Source: UBA5614 sp963667535
Lineage (GTDB): Bacteria > Cloacimonadota > Cloacimonadia > Cloacimonadales > Cloacimonadaceae
NCBI GenBank assembly: GCA_963667535.2
Contig: CAXXDU010000002.1
Location: forward strand, 3,286,001 to 3,350,000
DNA: 64,000 nt
Reading direction: 5' to 3'
The stretch's first letter is position 1. Each line of letters opens with the position of its first letter. The position numbers and the translations under genes are program-made. This document shows positions 1-11,300 of the stretch, in pieces. The notes under the pieces are model-generated. The model ran no database searches. It saw nothing but the letters and a program-made list of their open reading frames with translations, and was not told the origin of the DNA.

Positions 1-2145
1 TAGATTATTCTCATCACCCGGTAAAATCACTTTACCATATATATATGAGACACCAGACACTGATGGAGTCCATGATAATACAATCTGAGCACTGCAGCCC
101 GGATTTATTAATGGTCCTATCGCTGAAGCAAGCTCAAAATTCCCTTCCTTATAAAGCTTAACAAGGTAATCAGATTGTGCATTTATCCCATAATTGAAGA
201 TGGTGATCGAATGACTCACTGTCATTGCCAATGTCGGAGTTAAGGTTCCTGATATTAAGGTGGCAGCCAAATCATTCTGAGGGATAGCTTCTATAGAGAT
301 ATCATCAATACGGATATGTTGAAATGTAGCAGCATTGCTGTATTTGAATGCTATATTATGTCCAATCCCTGCATAATCACGGAAGGAAACGATAAATTCT
401 CTCCATGTGGTGTCTAAGTTCAAATTGGTAGTCTGAATATAAGTATCAGTATTGGCAGGGTCTGATAAAACCCCGACACTAAGTACTGAATTTGGGTTTC
501 CTATTGCCCGGAATCTTACCCTCATGGTCGATATTGATATAGTTGACGCTAGCTGTGGCGAGATTAAATATGGACCGTCTGAGGTCGATGAGTTATTGAG
601 ATAAGCACTATTGGGTGAACTATAGGGGGATGAAGTCGAAGTCGTTACAGTACCGGGTGAAATTGTGGCTTTTGTCCAGTTAACAGGTACTTCTGGAGCT
701 GTGACATTGTCAAAGTTCTCAACATAAGGCAATGTGTCAATAGTCGGATCTATGCAGGAACCGGATAGATTAGAATGCAAGATATACATACTATCAAAGT
801 TAGTGTTAATCGTGATTTGAGCAATATGTGTACCTGTTTCAGTCGGATTATATCTGACTGTAAAATTACATGATTGCATACCTGCTAGGCTGAAAGGCAG
901 AGTAGGCAAATTCATCAAACTGAACATCGGACTTCCGGTAAGCGTGATACTATTAATAATCATCGGAGTGGGACCACCACCGGAAAAGGTTATAGTATGC
1001 GTTCTTTCAGAAACGGTATTAATCTTGCGTAGATTAAATGTACAAGTTGAAGGCGTCAAATGAAATGGTAAAGGTCCGATTTCACGCCAAAAATCTAACA
1101 CAATATTTGGTAAGCTTGCTGTAACAATACCGTTTGATGTAGGTGGTGTGTTATTATTATACCAATACTGTTGAGAGCCTATGGCACCAATTGATTTATA
1201 GAATTGCGGATATTGAGATGCACCTGCTCCCCCATAATAGGTTTCAACCATTACTACCAAATTACCACCCATGTATTGCCAAAAACCATTTAGAGAAAAA
1301 TTAACCCAACCTAAATGGTCGAAAGTCTTAGTCCCTTCTGCAACTAATTGTGCTCCTGCTATCATGATTGCCCATGGGGTCGGTGTAAGGATTGAATCTG
1401 TAATTGTTTTCAGGTAGATTTTGTATGGAACCGGGGTTGTTGATGTTGTTGAACAATACCAGGCCAGATTCACCAGTTGCTGACCAACGAACTCTGCTTG
1501 CTCTTGAGTGTACAGAGATGCATTACGTTCATATCCATAACATGCCGCGAAAGGTTGACGCTGAGAAGCAGTACCACTGCCAATCTGAACTATGTAGTCA
1601 GTTGACTGAATAATGTATATTTCCAATGGTGTTGTTTGGTCATTTAGATTGTTTTGGTCTCCGGAAAATACTACTTTCCCATATATACTAAAGGACCCTG
1701 CAGGCGGTGCAACAAAGCTCAGATTAACAGTGGCAAATTGACCGGGTGTTAAAGCAGGACCAGGTACAGATGCCAACTCCGTTTGGGCACTATTGAACAA
1801 TTTAACTAAATAATCGGTTTGGGGATTTGACCCCCTGTTTCTGACAATAACCGAATATTGATTTGATGTTTCCGGGCTGACAGAGGTACTTCCGGATATT
1901 AGCACTGCCTGCAAATCGTTGGGAAGTCTTAAAGGTCGGCTATTTGCAGATAACAATTCTGCATTAGAAGTAGCATCGGGGTAACTGGTATCGGAAACAG
2001 GTTTAAAATTCTTCTTTGGATTTGCATGTTCGTTGTCTTTTCCACCTGTCTGAACAATAGAATAAGCTGCTAAACTACAATAAGCTGAAACAGAATAAAG
2101 CATCATAATACTCAATAAAACGAAGGCGATAAAAGAGCTTTTCAC
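1..2145 (-). CDS. Secreted multidomain CARDB/ASH/jelly-roll protein, C-terminus off the window
   Basis: An open frame of 715 codons with no stop reaches the left edge, so only the N-terminal part is seen. The GTG start is chosen because AAGGAGT lies five bases upstream, an in-frame stop lies about 60 bp further up, and the first in-frame ATGs would cut the signal peptide (KSSFIAFVLLSIMMLYSVSA). Modules in order: CARDB-like at about residues 75-185 (starts NDLQAVLISG), a GYERNASLYT-type beta module at about 190-355, an ASH-like domain at about 360-455, a jelly-roll at about 465-615 (YVENFD to IDDISIE), and a second CARDB-like module running off the edge at PGDENNL. The order matches the large protein encoded just upstream, so the two are tandem paralogues. 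Role inferred: exported surface or matrix protein. A C-terminal sorting domain is expected but cannot be seen. Confidence 0.85.
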   Translation of the reverse strand, partial: MKSSFIAFVLLSIMMLYSVSAYCSLAAYSIVQTGGKDNEHANPKKNFKPVSDTSYPDATSNAELLSANSRPLRLPNDLQAVLISGSTSVSPETSNQYSVIVRNRGSNPQTDYLVKLFNSAQTELASVPGPALTPGQFATVNLSFVAPPAGSFSIYGKVVFSGDQNNLNDQTTPLEIYIIQSTDYIVQIGSGTASQRQPFAACYGYERNASLYTQEQAEFVGQQLVNLAWYCSTTSTTPVPYKIYLKTITDSILTPTPWAIMIAGAQLVAEGTKTFDHLGWVNFSLNGFWQYMGGNLVVMVETYYGGAGASQYPQFYKSIGAIGSQQYWYNNNTPPTSNGIVTASLPNIVLDFWREIGPLPFHLTPSTCTFNLRKINTVSERTHTITFSGGGPTPMIINSITLTGSPMFSLMNLPTLPFSLAGMQSCNFTVRYNPTETGTHIAQITINTNFDSMYILHSNLSGSCIDPTIDTLPYVENFDNVTAPEVPVNWTKATISPGTVTTSTSSPYSSPNSAYLNNSSTSDGPYLISPQLASTISISTMRVRFRAIGNPNSVLSVGVLSDPANTDTYIQTTNLNLDTTWREFIVSFRDYAGIGHNIAFKYSNAATFQHIRIDDISIEAIPQNDLAATLISGTLTPTLAMTVSHSITIFNYGINAQSDYLVKLYKEGNFELASAIGPLINPGCSAQIVLSWTPSVSGVSYIYGKVILPGDENNL

Positions 2146-2317
2146 CTCGGACTCCTTATCGGTATCTGGTAAATAATCCACATTTAAGACCTTATAAGAT
2201 AAGAATTAACATATCGCGATATTATTAAATTTATAGCAATTTGTATTCCGTTTAATATCTTAATTTAAGTTATGAGGATGGTATGATTCAATCTATAATA
2301 CCCGAATTTCAGTAGTT

Positions 2318-2349
2318 AAAAAAAGACGCTGCCCATAAAGAGCAGCGTC
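2318..2349 (-). terminator. Rho-independent terminator of the giant exoprotein gene
   Basis: On the minus strand an 8-bp perfect stem GACGCTGC/GCAGCGTC with a 9-nt loop is followed by seven T. It begins 26 bp past the stop codon of the 3049-aa gene. It separates that gene from the downstream paralogue at 1-2145, which therefore probably has its own promoter in the remaining about 170 bp. Confidence 0.85.
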
Positions 2350-2374
2350 CGGATATGTTATGGTTTAGATACGA

Positions 2375-5300
2375 TTATTTCATCAGCATCATCATGCGGT
2401 CGGCTTTATAAGCACCTGCACGCATACGATAATGATAAACCCCGCTGGCAACTAAACAGCCATTGTTATCTTTGCCATCCCAGAGTATCTGGTGATGACC
2501 ATTAGCTTTGACTTCATTTACCAGGGTGCGGATTAACTGTCCCTTTAGATTGTAGATATCGATTCTGACCGGAGCTGCGACTTTAACATCATAGTTTATC
2601 ATCGTTGCCGGATTGAACGGATTGGGGAAGTTACCCTTTAACGCTGTTGCTGTGACTTCCACGATATCCTGATTGGCAACTGTAGGCTGCATCGTGAAGT
2701 TTTGAGTTGTAGTCTGATTAGCATTTATCGTGATGTTTGTCAGTGTCTGGGCTTGATAGCCTGTTGCTGTACAGGTTACAGAATATGTACCTGTGTTGAT
2801 GGTGAGGGTATAACTGCCACTCGCATTAGTTGTAGTTGTGAATGAGCCGGCAGTAATTACGGCACCTGAAATCGGAAGATTATTCTGGTTTCTGACAAAA
2901 CCAGTCAATACACCTTGGGGTTCCTGAATCTTCTGAACAGTATTGGAGTAGGCAGCTAAGGATAACACACTACCGGTATAAACAGCTTTAACAGCCCATT
3001 TATAGGTTCCCGGAGCAAGTGCAGCCCAGCCACTATCAGTCAATGGAGAAGTAGTAAAAGGTCCAGTAGTCAGAGGTACCCAGGCAGTTTCATTCTGTTC
3101 TTGTCCCTGTAACAAACGCCAGACCTGATAACCCAGGAGTGAACGGCCGTGTGTTCTGGAATTGCTGTTAACCTTTGTGACAGGAGAAATTCTGTCATAC
3201 GTTAACGAATTTCTGTCCGTAGCTCTGGATGTATGTACATCAGAATTGATAACGCTTAACTGACTGTCCTTAACAGAAGCTGATTTGGTTGTAAGCTGAT
3301 CTTCGCTGAATCTGAGGGTAACAACTGTATTGCTGATAACAACGTTATCGATAAACCAGTTATACCACATGCCTTCATCATTGTGGTCATCGGCATGCCA
3401 GGCTATTTTAACCTGCTGACCGGCATAAGCAGAAAGATCAATCACTATCGGAGTCTGGTAATTATTCCAGCCACCTGTCTGAGTTGAAGCATCCCATAAT
3501 ACTGTCCAGTCTGCTCCGTTATTATTGCTAATCTTCACATAGTAATGGTCTAAATTAGCAGAACCACGGAAGACATATGTACCAAAATCCAGATGTGCGC
3601 TTTGCGGACAATTGAACTGAGGGGTAATCAACCATTCATCCTGATGTTGATAATGCCACCAGAAACCGCATTGCCAGCTTCCTTCGGGAGGTGTTACTGT
3701 TGTTGTTCCGTCTACGACTGTTCCAAAACGGCACCAGGTAAAGGCAACACCATTTGCGCCTACACCTGTATTTGTTATTGTTCTGGCCCAATCAGTAGGC
3801 GGGAAAGTTGCGCTTTCGAAATTCTGCGTGATATCCACAGCATTAGGGTCGGGTGCCAGCCAGGTAACAGTAACAGCTGTGTGATTCTCATTTTGTGTAG
3901 CGGTAATATTACGTGGAGTGTAGGCAATTTCACTAACTGTGATGGTGCCCATATTATGTTCTGTGGCTCCCACGGTAGTTGAGCCTTCAAACATCTGATA
4001 GCCTACAGCGCTTGCCTGATAATCATAGGTCTGATTGGCATAAACACCGGTTATGGAGAATAGCCCGGCTGCATTTGTGGTTGCAGTATAGTCTTCCATG
4101 CCGTTTAAGTTGATGGTAGCTCCGGCTATACCAACACCAGGAGCATCGCTGCCGACTATCGTACCGGTTACGGTTACGGTTGGCATTTGGGTCAATGTAA
4201 AGTTTTGTGTTACTGTACTGTCTTCAGGTATAACCACCGTTAAGGTTAGCGGATTGTAACCAAATCTGCTGGCAGTTACCTGATATGTTTCAGCTATAAT
4301 ATTCTGAATCATGTAATGACCCAGTGCATTAGTTGTAGCTGAGCCACCATTTAAGATCTGCACAGTCGCATTATCCAGAAGTATATTACCTGCGCCATAC
4401 ACGTTTCCGGTTAAATGACCAACTCCGCCGGGCAAAACAAAAAAACTTGTCTTGGGGAACTGGCCTGTAAGCGTTCCGGTTGCAGGTGCTGCAGGGTCAT
4501 AAGTTATTGTACTGCTATATACTCTTCGAGCTCGATTGGTTCCAATTGTTTGATTCAGGAATTTATCTGTAGATGCATATGATACTGTATCCATCGGTCG
4601 TTGCACCAACATCACCAGATTCCCCTCAAGATAAACAAAGGGTTGTGCCAATGGAATATTAATCAGGTTCTGACCCATTGGATAGTTTACATTACCATCA
4701 AAAACCAATGTCATATTTGTAGATGGAATCCAACCGGTACTTAAATCTGTTTGTGTTGTCGTTCCGAGCCAGATTTTTGTAGGTTTATTGGTAATGTTAG
4801 CTGTAGTAAAATCATTATAGAATCCCACACTCAATACAACACCAATAAAGTTATTAAGCTCACTTCGTAGATAGATGTTTTCAAACAGACTATTTTTATA
4901 GTACATGCTTACAGGAGAATAATAGTTAGTTTGAGAGCCATCACCGACAGTTAAGTTAACTACACCAGTAGGGAATACAGTAATCTGAATCGAAGAAGTT
5001 TCATCATTTGCCGGCACTGTATCTGAGGGCAGGATAACCTTCCCAATGATTGCCATAGGCCCCGGAACAGTTGGTGTCCAGATTATCTGAATATCTTGCG
5101 AAGCACCTACTGCAATTGCCGGACCCGGTACTGACGCAAGCTCAGCTGTTCCACCCATCAATTTGACAGTATACGCTCCTGCTGCCTGTGCAGTAGTTCC
5201 TGTATTTCGTATTCCCACAGTATATGTAGAGGCAGTGCCAATAGATGGAGTTGTTGTGCCATTAATGCTGATAGCTGATAAATCAAACGGGAGAATACGT

Positions 5301-8300
5301 AATACATTGGAAAATGATGGTGCAGACATTACGTCATTGGTATAAGTAGTTTTAATTGCCCACTTATAGTTACCGTTCGCAAGAGACCCCCATTGATTAT
5401 CAACGTAAAAGGTATCAGTAATGGCATTAACCGTAAGAGGAATCCAACTATTTTCTGTTGTTTCTTGTCCTTGTTGTAACCGCCAGACTTTGTACCCCTG
5501 GATTTCCCGGTTTCTGGTTTGATTAGTATCGTTGATTACTTTATTTTTATCTAACGATTTCGATTTACTTGAAAAAACTCTACCCGAAGGACCAACATAA
5601 ACATCATCAATATACCATCCTGCATAGTTAACAACCGTAGTGGCATACATTTCAAAACTAATAACTACACTTGGATTATTGTCATAAGCAGCCAAACTAA
5701 CTGAGATTTCCTGCCAGGATGGATTACTGCCACTGGTAGTTGTTGGGCCATAAACAACAGTGCCATTAACTTTTACCTGTGCATAATCAAAATTCCCAAA
5801 CAAGTTGTTCCAACTCCAGAATCTGAGTGTTGCACCTGTAACCCCTGAGAGATTAAAAGTTTTGGTTAAATAATTGAACCCACCTGAATTAGTATATGGT
5901 CCAAAAACATTAGTCCCCCATAGCCCAGTTCCGGAATGAGCAGCAGTGGGGGGAACCTGACTTGATATATAATCTCCACTTGGAATGTAATTGCTGACAT
6001 TGTAAGCGTTTGACCATCCCCAATCACCCACGGGATTAGTCCAGTTTGAGGTAGGAACCCAACCGCCATTATCAATTTCAAAATCGTCTGTATTTAAGGC
6101 CCCACCTGTACCAGGTACTCTCCACGTTATCGTTGCAACTGTTTGTGCTAAATTTTCTACTGCCTGAACGCCTCCTGGAGGCAGCGTGAGTTCAAGAAGA
6201 GTAGTGGAACCCATATTATAATTTGTGGCTCCGATATTAATAGTACCGGTCGCATTTTGATAGCTGGATTTTGATATAGTAAAATTAAATGCAGTACTTG
6301 ATAAAACGTCTGTGATAGTAAACTGGCCCGCTGCATTGGTTGTGCCCGTATAGTCTATTACACCCTCCAAACTAACTGTCGCACCAGCTAAACCGGTTGT
6401 AGGGGCATCGCTACCATAAACATAACCCGTTACGTTGACAACCGGCAGAAGTGACATATTGAAATTAAGCATAGTTTGCTGGTCAGCTACAACTACAGCA
6501 GTAAGAGTTTGTGTACCATATCCAACTTTACTGCATGTCACCTGATAAGTGCCGGGAAAAACGAAGGGGAAATTATACAATCCATCTGTTCCGATTGTTG
6601 TATTCAGTGTTGTGGTCGCAACCGATACTACTGCTCCAGTTAATGGATTTCCTCCGGATGTAACAGAACCATGTATTGAACCCATTCCTCCTACATTGAA
6701 GCTTATTCCGACGTTTGGTCTGTATGTATTCAATGTACCGTTACCAGTCGGTGGATTGGAATCAGTAGCCCAATATTGATGCATTCCTGTTGGTGCTACT
6801 GTATATCTGAAAGCAGGTGAAGTTGTGCCGGTCCCGCCATAATTTGTTTCAATTAAGACAATTAAATTGCCTCCGGTAAACGGAAAGGGAGTAGTAAATG
6901 GTATATACTGCCATCCGAGCTGACTGAAGGTTCTGGTTCCCTCGGCTACCAATTGAGCATCCGTTATCATAGTAGTCCATGGTATTGCTGAAAGAGTAGC
7001 ATCATTCGTTGTTTTTATTAGAATTCTATATGGGACTACCGCTACTGCGGTAGTTGCACAATACCATTGAACACCGGTTACAGCACCTGCAAGATTAATT
7101 TCATTATTTAAAAACAATGATGCATCCCGTTCATAACCATATAATATTCCCATCGGTTGTCTTTGAGTTGTGATTCCAGTTCCAATAGTTATCATAACTG
7201 TTCCAACCGGCATAACGTTAACACTCATGTTGGGAGAGTTATCATTTAGATTATTCTGATCCCCGGTTAATACGACTTTTGCATAAATAGTATCAGCACC
7301 GGCTATGGTCGGAGTCCAGTTTATCGGCACATCTGCAGCTAATCCGGCATTAACTGCAGGACCACTAACAGATGCCAGTTCCAGGTTGTCATTGTTGTAA
7401 AGTTTTACAGAGTAGTTGGATTGTGGATTTGTACCCCAGTTAAAAACATTAACCGTATATTGTGTAGCAATGCCAACTGTGGGAGTTGTGTTACCGTTTA
7501 AAGCAAGAACAGCCAAGTCATTTTGAGGTGTTACTTCTATCATAATATCGTCAACATATATGCTTTGCGATGTTGCGGCATTGCCGTGTTTAAATGCGAT
7601 AAAATGTCCAGCTCCGGCATAAGTCTGGAATCCTACAACATATTCAGTCCAGGTAGTCGTTAGAGTTAGGCTGGATACCTGTTCATAAGTAGCTGCATCC
7701 AAGGGGTCAGCAATAACACCTACTGATAAGACATAACTGGTTGATCCTTTAGCCCAGAATTTTACACGTGCTGTAACAATAGGTATGGTTGGAGTTATGG
7801 GAGGCGAAATCAGATACGGTCCCGCTGTGGAAGTTGAATTATATACATAGACGCAATTGGGCGTGCTATGCGGAGTTGTTGTTACGGTCGTGACATTACC
7901 CGGAGAGGCAACTACTTTTGACCAATCAACCGGTAGATTGGGTATGGTAACAGCATCAAAATTTTGAAAATATGGTAAGGTATAAATAGTCACATCTACA
8001 GCAGTTGCAGTTATCATAACAGGATGCACCGTTCGTGCTGTCAAGTTATCAGTAATATTAATTGTTGCACTATGTGTACCAGCTGCGGTTGGATTGTATC
8101 TGGCGGTAAACGTTGCAGATTGACCGCTTGCCAGAGAAATCGGCATAGTTGGAACGTTTTGTAAAGAAAAGAATGGACTGCCTGTAATCGAAACATCATT
8201 TATAAGCAGCGGAGTAGTTCCTCCACCGATGTTCATGATGGTAAATGTTTTGTTCACAGTAGTATTGGTTAATGTTTGTCCATAGTTATAGTCTTGAGGT

Positions 8301-11300
8301 GAAATACTAAAATGTGGGTTGGGATCAAGTGGTAAAAAGAATAGCGAAGTTTTGGGAAATTGTCCTGTGAGAGTTCCGGTTGCAGGAGCAGTTGGGTCAT
8401 AAGTTACAGTATCACTATAAATCCTACGTGCCCTGTTAGTTCCTACTGTCTGATTGTAGAACACATTAGTTGTTGGAACGTATTCTATGTCCATAACCCT
8501 CTGGACTAACATAACCAGATTTCCACCAGCATAAGAAAATGGATTTTGCAACTGAACGACCAAAGTATTCTGCCCCGGAGAGCAAGAAACATTACCGTCA
8601 TATGCTAAAGTAAGCGATGTGGATGGTATCCATCCTGCACTTAAGTCTTGTAAATCTGTTACACCAAACCAGATCTTTATTGGCTTGTTAACAAAATTAG
8701 TGGCTACAAAGCTATAATCAAATGCAACCGAAGTCAGAATACCGCCCATACCAATTTCGTCAGGATAATAAATATTCTCAAATAAGCTGTTTTTGTAGAA
8801 TGAAGCGATAGGTGAATAGTAGTTTGTTTGAGACCCGTCACCTATTACTACGTGTATTGTACCTGCCTGTTGTACTAGTATGCTTTTATTGGCAGTATTA
8901 TCATTAAGCTGGTTCTGGTCTCCAGTCAAGATTACTTTGCCGTAAATTGTTGTAGCCCCTGCTACTGTCGGTGTCCAGTTTAAAACTGCCTGAACTGTCA
9001 GCCCGGGTCCTACTTCAGGTCCGGCTAAAGATGCCAATTCAAGATTGTCATTGTTATAAAGTTTAACTGTATAGTTTGATTGAGGTGTTGTGCCCCAATT
9101 AAAGACGTTTACTGTATATGGTGTAGCACTACCAACCGAAGGAGTTGAGTCCCCTGTTAAAGATAACGCTGCAAGATCATTTTGCGGTGTAACTTCTATC
9201 ATCACATCATCAATATATATACTTTGAGATGTGGAAGCATTACCGTGTTTAAAAGCTATAAAATGACCAGTTCCGGCATAAGTCTGAAACGATACAGTAT
9301 ATTCTGCCCAGGCAGCGGTTAACGTTAAACTTGATGTCTGTTCATAAGTAGCAGCATCCATAGGATCACCAATAACACCAACCGACAAGGTATAAGTCGT
9401 CGCTCCTTTTGCCCAGAATTTAACGCGAGTTGTAACAATAGGTATTGATGAGGTTATTGGTGGTGCTATCAAATACGGACCCGCAGTGGAAGTCGAATTG
9501 TAAACATAAACACAGTTTGGTATGCTATGAGGAGAGGTCGTCGAAGTTGTAACATTTCCCGGAGAAGTAACAACTTTAGACCACTCAATGGGAAGATTGG
9601 GAATCGTTACGCTATCAAAATTCTGCGTATAGGGCAATGTATAGATAGTCGGGTCGACACAGATCCCTGTAACCGGTACGATATGTTGTGTTCTATTAAG
9701 GTTATCAGTTATTGTGATTGTTGCTGTATGCGTTCCGGAAGCCGTAGGATTATATCTGGCAACAAAAGTAGTCGATTGCAACCCAGACAGAGTAATTGGT
9801 AAAGTCGGTAGGCTCTGCAAAGAAAAGAACGGACTTCCTGAGATAGAAATACTATTAACAGTCAGTTCTCCACCACCGATATTAACCACTGAGAAGGACT
9901 TGTTGAGGATAGTATTTATATATGTCTGCCCGTAGTTATAGCTCCCGGGAGAAACCGCGAATTGCGGTCCGCCGGGTATTGAAGCAAAGGTCAGGCCTAC
10001 ATTGGGTCTGGAAGTGCTTAAATATCCATTTGTGGTTGGCGGTGTAGTGTCAGCATACATATAATGGTGACTTCCCGTAGCGCTTGTAGTATAACGGAAA
10101 GTTTCGGAGCTAGTAGCTCCCGTCCCTCCATAATTTGATTCTACCATGACAACTAAATTATCACCTGTATAGGTAAACGGCAGGGTAAACGGAATGTATA
10201 CCCAACCAAGCTGGTTGATTGTGACAGTGCCTTCTGCACATAACTGAGCATCGGCGATGGTTGTTGCCCAGGGTTGTGCAACAAGAGCAGTTGCAGTTGT
10301 GGTTTTCATCAGTATCCTATATGGAATTACATTTCCATATTGGACAGCGACATCCCATTGAATCCCGGTAATTTGGCCAGAACTTCCCAGTTCAGCCGCT
10401 GTGAATAAAGATGCATCGCGCACATAACCATAAGTAGGATACATCGGATAAACCTGAGCGCTTGTTCCTGTTCCAATAATGACCATAGTAGTGCCCTGCG
10501 GATAGACAGTTATATTTAAGGGTGAAGATGCATCATTAGAAGGATTCTGATCACCAGGAAGAACGACTCTTCCACTTAGAACCATAGGACCCGTTACAGT
10601 TGGAGTCCAGGTTAAAACGACCGGTGAAGTTTCTCCGGCAGCTAATGCCGGACCGGCAACTGATGCCAATTCAAGGTTGTCGACGTTGTACAATTTTACA
10701 GAATAAATTGATTGTGGACTTGTACCACGATTTCTGACACTTACAGTATATTGTACTGATGTCCCGACCGAGGGAGTGACGTTTCCGGTTAAAGATAAAA
10801 CCTGCAAATCATTAGGTACAACCACAGGAGGGCTGAATGTATACGTTTTACCTGTAAGGTAAGGAACGTGGGTAGCATTAATCGCTGCAAAAGCTGTAGT
10901 AGTTGAATATGAAGCTGCAGGATCAGCAGGTGTTATACTCATGAAATTACCAGCAACTGCTCCGGTAATGCCTATAGATGCAGTAGCTGAAGTACCTGGC
11001 GCAGTTCCCATGGTCCCATATAAATATTGTATTGTGTTCGATGTTTCGTTTAATACTATCTGGAAATTAATTAAATTAACCGGAGTGAAACTGTAATACC
11101 ATTTCATATTCAGATATTGAACTACCAAAGAGCGGTTTGGTGCAGCTCCCATTAACTGATATGAAACACTGGAATTGGTAGCATCTGTTTTTAAATCATC
11201 CCAGAAACCGGCGACAATTAGTAGTTGTGTAGCCAATAAGTTACTCTGAGTTGTTGTGGATGCGGGATTAAAAGTTATAAAACCATTGGAAGATGCTTTA

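Noticed and set aside
3593..3982. 129-codon plus-strand frame within the giant gene
   Set aside because: Shadow of the FN3/carboxypeptidase-regulatory coding region, no signal or motif.
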